NCBI GenBank assembly: GCA_025358745.1 | Contig: JANYIH010000263.1 | Span: 1 to 44,267 of the forward strand | Source: Hyphomicrobiales bacterium | GTDB taxonomy: Bacteria > Pseudomonadota > Alphaproteobacteria > Rhizobiales > Beijerinckiaceae | Direction of reading: 5' to 3' | DNA length: 44,267 nucleotides | Shown here: one piece after another, positions 18,575 to 28,800 of the stretch | Position numbering within the stretch: position 1 is the stretch's first letter | How the letters are laid out: the number at the start of each line of letters is the position of its first letter | Notes under the pieces: generated by a model | Database searches by the model: none | What the model was told of the DNA's origin: nothing | Seen by the model: the letters and a program-made list of their open reading frames with translations, nothing else | Position numbers and translations under genes: made by a program

Positions 18575-18954
18575 GGCGCCGCCAGCAGCAGCGCGGCGAC
18601 GCGGCGGTTTTCGGAGACGAGCACGTTGTAGACGCGCGCCGCCGGTCCCGTCGCCATCACTTCGAGCCGTAACCCCGCCGCGCGCAGCTTGGCCGCCAGC
18701 GGCGCCGGCAGCCGCGCCATCTTCTCGCCCGTGCCGACCACCAGCAATTCGGTCGAGCCGGGCTTTTCCTTCAGCTCGGCCAGCAACGGCGCAAAGCTTT
18801 CCAGCCGCAGCGCGGCCAGATCGCCCGCCGCGACCGCGTGAATGCCCAATGGCGTGGCGAGGATCGAGCCGACATGGCCCATGCCGGCGAAGCGGAACCC
18901 GCCCGCGCCAAAGGCATCGAGAACGTGCCGGCCGGGGACGAAGCCCTCGCTCAC
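18571..18954 (-). CDS. Mth938-like domain protein (DUF498, NDUFAF3 homologue)
   Basis: A 127-residue single-domain protein. Recognisable family features are the start FVPGRHVLDAFGAGGFRFAG, then HVGSILATPLGIHAV, the central STELLVVGTGEKMARLP and the C-terminal GLRLEVMATGPAARVYNVLVSENRRVAA. The human homologue NDUFAF3 is a complex I assembly factor, and bacterial copies next to secDF are known in alphaproteobacteria. I chose the GTG at 18954, which overlaps the secF stop (GTGA), rather than the longer ORF start at 19071, which lies inside secF. It also overlaps the following gene by 4 nt, so all three are translationally coupled. Confidence 0.87.
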   Translation of the reverse strand: MSEGFVPGRHVLDAFGAGGFRFAGMGHVGSILATPLGIHAVAAGDLAALRLESFAPLLAELKEKPGSTELLVVGTGEKMARLPAPLAAKLRAAGLRLEVMATGPAARVYNVLVSENRRVAALLLAAP

Positions 18955-19895
18955 GCCGGCGCTTTCACCGCTTTGGTCGCCTCTTCCGGCTTGTCGAACG
19001 TATCGGCGCGCACGCCGAGATAGATCAGCATCGGCGAGCAGATGAAGATCGAGGAATAGGTGGCGACGCAAATGCCCCAGATCATCGCCGCCGAGAACGA
19101 GCGGATCACATCGCCGCCGAGGAAGAACAACGCCAGCAGCGCCAGAAACACCGTCGTCGCCGTCATGATCGTGCGCGGCAGCACCGCATTGACGGACATA
19201 TCGACGATCTCGGCCGTCGAGAGCTTCTTGTATTTGCGCATCACTTCGCGGATACGGTCGAGCACGACGACGGTCTCGTTGAGCGAATAGCCGACGATGG
19301 TGAGAATCGCGGCGATCGAGGTCTGGTTGAACTCAAGCTGCGTGAAGGCGAAGAAGCCGACCGTCAGCAGCAAATCGTGCATCGTGCCGATGATCGCGCC
19401 GACCGCGAACTGCCACTCGAAGCGGAACCAGAGGTAGGTCAGCACCGCCAGAATCGCCACCACCACGCCGAGCGTGCCGCTCTGCACCAGTTCGCCGGAA
19501 ACGCGCGGGCCGACCGCCTCGACGGCGCGGAAATCGTAGTCGGCGGCGAAAGTGTCGCGCATCTTCTGCACCGCCGCCGATTGCCCGGCCTCGCCGCCGG
19601 GCTGCACCTGCACGCGCAAGGTCACGTCGGAATCCGCGCCGATGCGCTGCGCCTCCACCGGCCCCAGCCCCAGCGTGTCCGCCTTGCTCCGCAGCGAGGC
19701 GAGATCCGCCTTGCCGGAATGGGCGCGCAATTCGACCTGCGTGCCGCCGGCGAAGTCGATGCCGAAATTCATGCCGACCGCGAAGAACAGCACGACGGCG
19801 ATGATGGAGAGAACCGCCGACAGCGGATAGCTGATGCGGCGGAACCGCATGAAGCTGATTTTCGTGTTCTCGGGCGCGAGGCGCAGCAGTTTCAT
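18951..19895 (-). CDS. secF: Protein translocase subunit SecF
   Basis: Inner-membrane partner of SecD that uses the proton gradient to help pull proteins through SecYEG. The 314-residue protein has a first membrane helix (ISYPLSAVLSIIAVVLFFAVG), then the family motif GIDFAGGTQVELRA and a small periplasmic domain. It ends with five hydrophobic helices including VGYSLNETVVVLDRIRE and RTIMTATTVFLALLALFFLGG. It is separated from secD by an unusually long 187-nt gap filled by an inverted-repeat element. Downstream it overlaps the Mth938 gene. Confidence 0.96.
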   Translation of the reverse strand: MKLLRLAPENTKISFMRFRRISYPLSAVLSIIAVVLFFAVGMNFGIDFAGGTQVELRAHSGKADLASLRSKADTLGLGPVEAQRIGADSDVTLRVQVQPGGEAGQSAAVQKMRDTFAADYDFRAVEAVGPRVSGELVQSGTLGVVVAILAVLTYLWFRFEWQFAVGAIIGTMHDLLLTVGFFAFTQLEFNQTSIAAILTIVGYSLNETVVVLDRIREVMRKYKKLSTAEIVDMSVNAVLPRTIMTATTVFLALLALFFLGGDVIRSFSAAMIWGICVATYSSIFICSPMLIYLGVRADTFDKPEEATKAVKAPA

Positions 19896-19924
19896 TGCAT
19901 CTGTCCGGTTACGTCACGCCGGCC

Positions 19925-20077
19925 CGCCGTCATTGCGAGCGAAGCGAAGCAATCCTGTGTCCGCGCAGGGCGCAGCGCCCGAAGCGCGAGCGCCACCGTC
20001 GAGGCAACACCTTCGTCAACCACAACCCAGGCATCGCGGCGAAACTGGATTGCTTCGCTTCGCTCGCAATGACGGCG
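19925..20077. repeat. Palindrome-ended repeat element between secD and secF
   Basis: Two perfect 31-nt inverted arms (cgccgtcattgcgagcgaag... and its reverse complement) occupy 19925-19955 and 20047-20077, with a 91-nt spacer containing a smaller gggcg-cag-cgccc hairpin. The core tcattgcgagcgaagcgaag resembles a dispersed intergenic repeat that I recall from many proteobacterial genomes. It fills nearly the whole secD-secF gap inside an operon, so it will be transcribed and could fold into a long stem. It encodes no convincing protein. Confidence 0.88.
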
Positions 20078-20082
20078 GTGTG

Positions 20083-21669
20083 TCATATCGGCAGCGTCTG
20101 CGGCCGGTTGCGGCGGTACCACAGCGCGATCATCATGCGCGTCATCGTCACCGCCGTGATGACGGAGGTGAGAATCCCCAGTCCCAGCGACACGGCGAAG
20201 CCGCGCACCGCGCCCGAGCCGAAGAGATAGAGGATCAGCGCCGCCACGAACATCGTCACGTTGGAATCGATGATGGTGGCGAAGGCGCGGTTGTAGCCGG
20301 CCTCCAGCGACGAGATCACGCTGCGCCCCATGTGGTTTTCCTCGCGGATGCGCTCGTAGATCAGCACGTTGGAATCGACCGCCATGCCGATGGTGAACAC
20401 GATGCCGGCGATGCCCGGCAGCGTCAGCGTCGCGCCCAGCAGCGCCATCGAGGCGAAGATGAACAGGATATGCACCCCGAGCGCGAGATCGGCGAACACG
20501 CCGAACGTCCCGTAGGTCGTCAGCATGTAGACGACAACCAGTAGCCCGCCGACCAGCGCCGCGCGCTTGCCCGCGTCGATCGAATCCTGCCCCAGCCCCG
20601 GCCCGACGGTGCGCTCCTCGACCGTCGTCAGCTTGGCCGGCAACGCGCCGGCGCGCAGCAGCACGGCGAGATTGTCGGCCTGTTCGACCGTGAAATTGCC
20701 GGTGATCTGGCCCGAGCCGCCGGTGATCGGCCCCAGAATGCGCGGCGCGGAAATCACGACATTGTCGAGCACGATGGCGAATGGGCGCCCGACATTGTCC
20801 GACGTCACCTGGCCGAAGCGCTGGCCGCCGCGCAGGTTGAAGCGGAAATTCACGTCCGGCTCGCCGCTGCGGCCGTCGAAGCCGGGCTGCGCGTCGGTCA
20901 GGTCTTCGCCCGCCACCATCACCCGTTTCTCGACCGGGATCTCGCCGCCCTGCTGCTGCTTCAGCGTCTCCTGCTCGTTGGGCGGCGTATTGGCGTCGGC
21001 GACGAGGCGGAATTCCAGCTTGGCGGTGGTGCCGACGAGCTGCTTGAGCTTGGTCGTGTCCTGCAATCCCGGCACCTCGATCAGCACGCGGTCGGCGCCC
21101 TGGCGCTGGACGTTGGTCTCCTTGGTGCCCGACGCGTTGAGACGGCGGTTGAGCACCTCGATCGATTGCCCGACCGCGCGCCGCACCTTGTCGTTGATCG
21201 CCGCGTCGGTCAGCGTCAGCCGGATCGCGCCGTCGGCGTCGGCGATGTCGAGCAGATGGTCGGTGGCGCCGGCGATCGTGCCGCCGATGCGCTGATTGAG
21301 CCCTTGCAGCAGTTCGGCCGCCTTGGCGCGCTCGGCGGCGTCGGCGATGCGCACAATCACGCCGCGCGGGGCGACGCCGATGCCGCCGGTCAGCGGGATT
21401 TTCGCCTCGCGCAGTTTGCCGCGCACGTCGTCGCGCAACTGATCGACCTGGGCCTTGGCGAGCGAGGCTTTGTCGACTTCCATCAGAAGATGCGCGCCGC
21501 CCTGCAGATCGAGGCCGAGCACGATCGGGCGCGCCGGCAGCCAGGACGGCAGGTTGCGCTCAAGCGACGCGAGCGTGGGCGCGGCCAGAAAGCTCGGAAC
21601 GACGAGCAGCGCGGCGGCGACGACCAGCGCGAGAATCGCGACGACCTGCCAGGTGGCGATGCGCAGCAT
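20083..21669 (-). CDS. secD: Protein translocase subunit SecD
   Basis: Inner-membrane translocase subunit with a large periplasmic domain. The 528-residue protein has an N-terminal helix (VVAILALVVAAALLVVPSF), then the D1 motif GLDLQGGAHLLMEVD and periplasmic P1 features such as RRLNASGTKETNVQRQGADRVLIEVPG. The membrane part follows with GKRAALVGGLLVVVYM, the LTLPGIAGIVFTIGMAVDSNVLI motif and YNRAFATIIDSNVT. Its start codon abuts the yajC stop with no gap. Length and motif order are normal. Confidence 0.97.
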   Translation of the reverse strand: MLRIATWQVVAILALVVAAALLVVPSFLAAPTLASLERNLPSWLPARPIVLGLDLQGGAHLLMEVDKASLAKAQVDQLRDDVRGKLREAKIPLTGGIGVAPRGVIVRIADAAERAKAAELLQGLNQRIGGTIAGATDHLLDIADADGAIRLTLTDAAINDKVRRAVGQSIEVLNRRLNASGTKETNVQRQGADRVLIEVPGLQDTTKLKQLVGTTAKLEFRLVADANTPPNEQETLKQQQGGEIPVEKRVMVAGEDLTDAQPGFDGRSGEPDVNFRFNLRGGQRFGQVTSDNVGRPFAIVLDNVVISAPRILGPITGGSGQITGNFTVEQADNLAVLLRAGALPAKLTTVEERTVGPGLGQDSIDAGKRAALVGGLLVVVYMLTTYGTFGVFADLALGVHILFIFASMALLGATLTLPGIAGIVFTIGMAVDSNVLIYERIREENHMGRSVISSLEAGYNRAFATIIDSNVTMFVAALILYLFGSGAVRGFAVSLGLGILTSVITAVTMTRMMIALWYRRNRPQTLPI

Positions 21670-22035
21670 TTACTTTGCGGCTTTGGCGGGCGGAAGGACG
21701 GGCGCGTCCTTGACCGGCTCGCCGCGCGTGCGCACGTCGGCGATGCCGGAGCGGGCGAGCCGGACCCGCACATTGGGGGCGATCTCCAGCTCGACCTCGC
21801 TGTCGTCGGTCGATTTGGTGATTTTGCCGATCAGGCCGCCGCTGGTCACCACCACGTCGCCGCGCTTGGCCGCCTGCACCATGTCGCGCTGCTGCTTGGC
21901 GCGCTGCTGCTGCGGCCGCAGGATCAAGAAGTACATGATGACGAAGATGATGATGAAGGGCGCGAACTGGAACAGCATGTCCATCGACCCCATCGGGGCC
22001 GCGCCGCTGGTCTGCGCGAAGGCGGGCGTAATCAA
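21670..22035 (-). CDS. yajC: Preprotein translocase subunit YajC
   Basis: Small single-span membrane protein that joins SecDF. The helix MLFQFAPFIIIFVIMYFLIL is followed by RPQQQRAKQQRDMVQAAKRGD and VVTSGGLIGKITKS, the YajC hallmark. I propose a TTG start at 22035 (second codon onward LITPAFAQTSG), because alphaproteobacterial YajC usually begins with this ITPAxAQ segment and a GGAG lies about 13 nt upstream. ATG codons at 21993 or 21984 are alternatives. It is the first gene of the yajC-secD-secF-Mth938-NDUFAF6-like-recG operon, transcribed from the 22036-22218 gap. Confidence 0.9.
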   Translation of the reverse strand: MITPAFAQTSGAAPMGSMDMLFQFAPFIIIFVIMYFLILRPQQQRAKQQRDMVQAAKRGDVVVTSGGLIGKITKSTDDSEVELEIAPNVRVRLARSGIADVRTRGEPVKDAPVLPPAKAAK

Positions 22036-22218
22036 CAAAGGCGTCGGACTCCGGAATGCCGGCCGAGACTTGAGGGCCGGCGCGGGCGGGCGTCTATATA
22101 CCGGCGCTTGAGCCAATGGCAATGCGTGGAAAACCGCTATCGGTCGCAGCGATGCTCCGTATCGGCCGGCGCCCCAGCTTCGCCGCAATCCGCAGACATT
22201 GCACGTCGGGGACAATAC

Positions 22219-22425
22219 ATGAAAACTTTGCTCATCCTGGCTTTGTTGACGCCTGTCGCCGCGACCGCCGCCGAGCGGCGCCTCGCGGTCGAGGCGCCCA
22301 ACGCCACCCGCTCGCTTCGCGCAAGCGCGACCTGTAATCTGATCGTGGACTCCAGGCATTTGACGGGTCAAGCCAGGGACGACGCCCTGAAAGCCTGCCT
22401 CGCCAAGACGCAAGACCAGAATTGA
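22219..22425 (+). CDS. Small secreted protein, unknown function
   Basis: A 68-residue protein with a clear signal peptide (MKTLLILALLTPVAATAAE) and a short mature part of about 50 residues with two cysteines (ATCNLIVDSRHLTGQARDDALKACLAK), which could form a disulfide. A GGGGA stretch lies a few nt upstream of the ATG. It is divergent from yajC. I do not recognise the family. The compact start site and signal sequence support it as a real gene. Confidence 0.65.
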   Translation: MKTLLILALLTPVAATAAERRLAVEAPNATRSLRASATCNLIVDSRHLTGQARDDALKACLAKTQDQN

Positions 22426-22536
22426 GGCGGTCGGCTTGACGAAAATATCGACTCGCGTTCGCAATTCGTTTGCGTTAATGAAACTTAAAGGCCGTTGCGC
22501 CACCATGCCTCCCGTACGGAGTATCGGCGTAATCGT

Positions 22537-23640
22537 ATGACCCACTGGACAGAAGCCGCTGATCTGCTCGACGAGCGCGAGGTCGCCCGACAGAGCGTCC
22601 TGACCCGCTACGCGCCGGGCGCGCTGGCTTTTGTCGTCAGCGCCTCGCTTGGCCTCTACCTCGTCTATCTTAGGCCGACGTCGCAAGCGCCGGCCGATCT
22701 CACCGCGCAGACGCAGCCGGCAAAGCCTGCGCCATTCGGCGAACTCGGCCCCGTCGTCCCCGCCCCCTCCCTATCCGTCGCAAGAACGCCGGGCGCCAAT
22801 CCGTTCGGCGCGCTTGTGGTCAAGGGTTTCGGCTCATCGACGAAATTCGACATCGCGGAGGCTGCGGCCCCGCTGCCGCCCAGCCCGCCCGCCAGACTTC
22901 GCCTTTCGGGAGACGACGGCGCGCCGCTGCCGCCGCGCCGTCCCAATGAATTGACCCGTCCGGCCGAACCGGCCCGTCCCGCCGCCCCGCGCCTGGCCCG
23001 GCTCGAACCCAGGCCCGCCGCGCCGGCGGCGACGCCCACGCCCGCCCCGTCGGCGGGTCTGTTCGCCCGATTGTTCGGCGGCTCGGACTCAAGCGCCAGC
23101 AAGCCGGCGGAGACCCGGCTCGCCTACGCCGCCCCGCCTCCCGTCAATTCCGGCGTCAGCGCGGCGCTGGCCTCGCGCGGCGGCCTTGGCGCTTCACCGA
23201 GCGGTCCCGGCGGCTTCCTGCGCGGCCTGACCTTCGGCTCGGGCACGAACCCGACCTCGCGCTATGGCGACCATGTCGCGGTTTACGACATATCCGCCCG
23301 CGTCGTTTATCTCCCTGACGGCACAAAACTGGAAGCCCATTCGGGACTGGGTGAGGCACGCGACGACCCCAACCGCGTCAACGAACGCATGCATGGACCG
23401 ACGCCGCCGGCGACCTATGCGCTGACCCCGCGCGAGAGCTTGTTCCATGGCGTCGAGGCGCTGCGGCTGACGCCGACCGACAGCGGCATTTACGGCCGCG
23501 CCGGCCTGCTCGCTCATACCTATATGCTGGGCGCGGAAGGCGATTCCAACGGCTGCGTCTCGTTCCGCGACTACGATGCGTTCCTGCGCGCCTATCGCAG
23601 CGGCCAGATCAACAAGCTCGTCGTCGTCACGCGGCTCTGA
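22537..23640 (+). CDS. DUF2778 (Tlde1-like, L,D-transpeptidase-fold) membrane-anchored protein
   Basis: A 367-residue cell-envelope protein. A single membrane helix at about 25-45 (YAPGALAFVVSASLGLYLVYL) is followed by a Pro/Ala-rich linker to about residue 245, then a C-terminal DUF2778 domain. That domain begins VAVYDISARVVYLPDG and contains HSGLGEARDDPNRVNERMHGP and a His/Cys pair in LLAHTYMLGAEGDSNGCVSF. DUF2778 proteins share the L,D-transpeptidase fold, and the His and Cys would be catalytic, acting on peptidoglycan stem peptides in the periplasm. The topology suggests a housekeeping wall enzyme rather than a secreted toxin. ATG at 22537 is preferred over the TTG at 22495. Confidence 0.85.
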   Translation: MTHWTEAADLLDEREVARQSVLTRYAPGALAFVVSASLGLYLVYLRPTSQAPADLTAQTQPAKPAPFGELGPVVPAPSLSVARTPGANPFGALVVKGFGSSTKFDIAEAAAPLPPSPPARLRLSGDDGAPLPPRRPNELTRPAEPARPAAPRLARLEPRPAAPAATPTPAPSAGLFARLFGGSDSSASKPAETRLAYAAPPPVNSGVSAALASRGGLGASPSGPGGFLRGLTFGSGTNPTSRYGDHVAVYDISARVVYLPDGTKLEAHSGLGEARDDPNRVNERMHGPTPPATYALTPRESLFHGVEALRLTPTDSGIYGRAGLLAHTYMLGAEGDSNGCVSFRDYDAFLRAYRSGQINKLVVVTRL

Positions 23641-24298
23641 TCTCCTGAACACTCAACAGCGCCGCGCCTTCATCCGCGACAACACGCGCCTGCTGAGCCC
23701 GCCGCTCACGCCCGATATCAAGCTGCATCTCGCCGACGAGGCCGTGCCGCTGTGGCGCAAGACCGAGGAGGAACTTGGGCGGATCGGGCTGCCGCCGCCG
23801 TTCTGGGCCTTCGCCTGGGTGGGCGGCCAGGCTTTGGCGCGCTATCTCGCCGACAATCCCGATCTGGCGCGCGGCAGGGGCGTGCTGGATTTCGCCAGCG
23901 GCTCCGGCCTCGTCGCCATCGCCGCAGCTAAGGCGGGCGCCGCGCGGGTGGAGGCGAGCGAGATCGACGAGTTTGCGCTATCCGCCATCGAACTCAACGC
24001 GGACGTCAACGCGGTCGAGATTTTCGCCCGCGACGGCGATCTCGTCGGCCGCGACGAGGGTTGGGACGTCATTTTGGCCGGCGACGTCTCCTACGAGCGC
24101 GACATGGCGGGCGCCGTCACCGATTGGCTGCAGCGCTTGGCCCGGCGCGGCGCGCTGGTGCTGATCGGCGACCCCGGCCGCTCCTATCTCGCCCGCGACC
24201 GGCTCGAAAGAATCGCCGAATACGAAGCGCCCGTGAGCCGCGAGATCGAGGACGCCGACACGAAACGCACCGGCGTTTATCGCTTTCTCTCCTGCTGA
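23576..24298 (+). CDS. Class I SAM-dependent protein methyltransferase (ETFB lysine methyltransferase-like)
   Basis: Related to the enzyme that trimethylates lysines of electron-transfer flavoprotein beta. The conserved region starts RAFIRDNTRLLSPPLTPDIKLHLADEAVPLW. It continues with PPPFWAFAWVGGQALARY, the SAM-binding motif VLDFASGSGLVAIAAAKAGA, VEASEIDEFAL, and ILAGDVSYERDMA. The true start is unclear: the only ATG before the conserved region is 23576, which overlaps the DUF2778 gene by 65 nt, whereas family N-termini suggest a start near a CTG at 23645. The target protein is an inference. Confidence 0.82.
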   Translation: MRSCAPIAAARSTSSSSSRGSDLLNTQQRRAFIRDNTRLLSPPLTPDIKLHLADEAVPLWRKTEEELGRIGLPPPFWAFAWVGGQALARYLADNPDLARGRGVLDFASGSGLVAIAAAKAGAARVEASEIDEFALSAIELNADVNAVEIFARDGDLVGRDEGWDVILAGDVSYERDMAGAVTDWLQRLARRGALVLIGDPGRSYLARDRLERIAEYEAPVSREIEDADTKRTGVYRFLSC

Positions 24299-24356
24299 CA
24301 AGTTTTGGCAGCACGGCGTCCTAGACTGCTCCCGTCGCCCAAACAGGAGAGCGCCC

Positions 24357-24728
24357 ATGTCGGACATCGGTTTCATTCTGCTTTATGTCGAGGACGTCGC
24401 CCGCAGCGCCGCCTTCTACTCGCGGTTGCTGGAGCAGCCGGTCCCCGAATCCTCGCCCAATTTCGCGATGCTTCCCGTCGGGCCGGGCCTCATGCTCGGC
24501 CTGTGGCGGCGCGGCGAGGTCGAACCCAGGGCCATGGGCGGTCCGGGCGCGGCGGAGATCGCCTTCGCGCTGACCGACGAGGCCGCGGTCGAGGCCGCGC
24601 ATGAGAATTGGCGCGCGCAAGGCGTCGCCATCGCGCAGACGCCGACCCGGATGGACTTCGGCTACACATTCGTCGGCCTCGACCCCGACGGCCACCGGCT
24701 GCGCGCCTTCGCGCCTTCGCGCGGCTGA
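24357..24728 (+). CDS. VOC (glyoxalase/bleomycin-resistance) family protein
   Basis: A 123-residue protein of the vicinal-oxygen-chelate fold, which forms metal-dependent or binding-only dimers. The N-terminal strand IGFILLYVEDVARSAAFYSRLL and the C-terminal FGYTFVGLDPDGHRLRAF are typical. AGGAGA lies 8 nt upstream of the ATG. The substrate cannot be assigned. It stands between the methyltransferase and the tandem membrane proteins, with short gaps on both sides. Confidence 0.83.
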   Translation: MSDIGFILLYVEDVARSAAFYSRLLEQPVPESSPNFAMLPVGPGLMLGLWRRGEVEPRAMGGPGAAEIAFALTDEAAVEAAHENWRAQGVAIAQTPTRMDFGYTFVGLDPDGHRLRAFAPSRG

Positions 24729-24841
24729 ACCGCGCCGCGCATTGCTTGCGAAATTGCGCCCGCCCCGCGCTGGACAGGCCGCGCCTTCGTCCTATATTCG
24801 CCGCTCCAGCGCCTGTCGGCGCGCGGGCGGCTTTCAGAAAA

Positions 24842-25291
24842 ATGACCGAAGCGACTGTGGACCATTTCAAAGGCCTCGTGGCGCAATACACCGGGGCCAT
24901 TCGCGTCAGCGACTTCAAAGCCAATATCGTGATGTTTTTCCTGTCGTTGTCGATGGGGCCGATCATTTTCAACCACGACAAGTTTCCCGCCTTCCTGTCG
25001 CTGCCGGTGCTGGTGGCGCCATTCCTGGTGATGTTCTTCTGCCTGTTCGTGGTGCTGCTGCCGCGCTATCCAAAACGCGGTCGGTCGAGCTTCTTCATTT
25101 CCGGCAAGGCGACCCCCGCCGATTTCCTCTATCGCGGCCCCAGCCCGAACGAGGCCCAGGAGCTTCAGCTGCGCGTGGCGATCCTGTCCGACATTCTCTA
25201 CTGGAAGACGCTGTGTCTGCGCGTCGCGTTTTTCATCTGCATCGCCTGCGTGCTCGCCGCCGCGCCGCTGCTGGCGATCTACGCGCGATGA
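24842..25291 (+). CDS. Small three-helix membrane protein, PycTM/DUF5706-like (copy A)
   Basis: A 149-residue membrane protein of uncertain function. A short amphipathic start leads to SDFKAN (residues 23-28), two hydrophobic helices (about 28-43 and 51-73) ending in LPRY, and a soluble loop of about 45 residues. Then comes ILSDILYWKTLCLR and a third helix to the C-terminus. The D-x-K-A motif before the first helix, the P after the second and the conserved Lys in the C-terminal helix recall the Pycsar effector family (PycTM, DUF5706), which damages the membrane in antiviral defence. No pyrimidine cyclase is adjacent. The next gene is a paralogue that overlaps it by 4 nt. Confidence 0.6.
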   Translation: MTEATVDHFKGLVAQYTGAIRVSDFKANIVMFFLSLSMGPIIFNHDKFPAFLSLPVLVAPFLVMFFCLFVVLLPRYPKRGRSSFFISGKATPADFLYRGPSPNEAQELQLRVAILSDILYWKTLCLRVAFFICIACVLAAAPLLAIYAR

Positions 25292-25797
25292 TCGAGGAAC
25301 TCGACGGCATCGCACCCGCCGCCGCGCGGCAGGTTTTGGCCAAGGACGCGGCGGCGCATTATCGCGTCGTCATCGGCGCCTTCACCGAGACGATCCAGCT
25401 CAGCGATTTCAAGGCCAATGTCGCCATCGTGTTCACCGGCATCATGATGGGGCCGGTCGTCGCTTTCCGGGACAAGCTGCCGCATTTCGTGCCGCTCAGC
25501 GTCGCGCTGGCGCCGTTCCTGATCGTGTTCTTCTGCCTGCTGATCTGCCTTTATCCGCGCTATGTGAGCGAGGGCCGCGTGCGCTTCGTCATCGCCCGCA
25601 ACGCCCATCCCAGTCTTTTCCTGGGGCCGGAAAGCGAAGAGATCGAACTCGAGAAGTTGCAGACCCTATGTGCGATTCTCTCGCGCATTCTTTATTGGAA
25701 GACGCTGATGCTGCGGATCAGCTTTTACACCTGTCTGCTGACGGTCGCCGCCATGACGGCCCTGGTGTTTTACGAGGCGTCGCCGATAGCGAAGTGA
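25288..25797 (+). CDS. Small three-helix membrane protein, PycTM/DUF5706-like (copy B)
   Basis: A 169-residue paralogue of the preceding gene. Shared landmarks in the same order are SDFKAN (39-44), M-GP, the helix SVALAPFLIVFFCLLICLYPRY, and ILSRILYWKTLMLR (129-143) followed by a terminal helix. Its N-terminus is about 16 residues longer (MIEELDGIAPAAARQVLAKD) and the central loop is more acidic (ESEEIELEKLQ). The ATGA overlap with copy A implies coupled translation and perhaps a heteromeric complex. Function is not known; see copy A for the resemblance to Pycsar effectors. Confidence 0.6.
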   Translation: MIEELDGIAPAAARQVLAKDAAAHYRVVIGAFTETIQLSDFKANVAIVFTGIMMGPVVAFRDKLPHFVPLSVALAPFLIVFFCLLICLYPRYVSEGRVRFVIARNAHPSLFLGPESEEIELEKLQTLCAILSRILYWKTLMLRISFYTCLLTVAAMTALVFYEASPIAK

Positions 25798-25872
25798 ATC
25801 CGCGCGCCCGCGTTAACCCGTTGGAAAGGACGTCGCCCTAGCGTCGCCCCGCCAACGAGTTGAGAGGCGCGT

Positions 25873-26139
25873 ATGACGACAAGTGATGAAATCGCCGGGT
25901 CCCGGATTCTCTCGATCATCGAGCGGATCGAGCAGCTCGAAGAAGAGATCAAGGCCCTCAACGAGGGCAAGAAGGAAGTATTCGCCGAAGCTAAGGGCGA
26001 AGGCTACGACGTCAAGGTGCTGCGCGAAATCCTCAAACTTCGCAAGCTCGACCGCGACGAGCGCGACGAACAGGAATCGCTGCTCGATCTCTACATGCGC
26101 GCTATCGCCGACGCCGAGCCGCAAAAGGCGGCGGCCTGA
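25873..26139 (+). CDS. DUF2312 / GapR-family nucleoid-associated protein
   Basis: An 88-residue, mostly helical protein. The coiled-coil segment IIERIEQLEEEIKALNEGKKEVFAEAKGEGYDVKVLREILKLRK is the hallmark of DUF2312, whose Caulobacter member GapR clamps overtwisted AT-rich DNA ahead of replication and transcription. The length is normal for the family. It is monocistronic, 75 nt after the tandem membrane genes, and ends before a strong intrinsic terminator. Confidence 0.9.
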   Translation: MTTSDEIAGSRILSIIERIEQLEEEIKALNEGKKEVFAEAKGEGYDVKVLREILKLRKLDRDERDEQESLLDLYMRAIADAEPQKAAA

Positions 26140-26171
26140 TCGAGCTTATACGAGCGAACATTGCTCAATCG

Positions 26172-26200
26172 ATGGCCGGGCTCGTCCCGGCCATTCTTTT
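26172..26200 (+). terminator. Intrinsic terminator after the GapR-family gene
   Basis: A perfect 9-bp GC-rich stem (atggccggg / cccggccat) with a 5-nt loop is followed by a T-rich tract (tctttt), 32 nt after the gapR-like stop codon. Confidence 0.85.
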
Positions 26201-28744
<2,544 letters not shown>

Positions 28745-28800
28745 CGCCGGAGGGCGGCTCGGCGCCGCTCCCCCATCTTTTCTCAAACACGACGGCGAGC

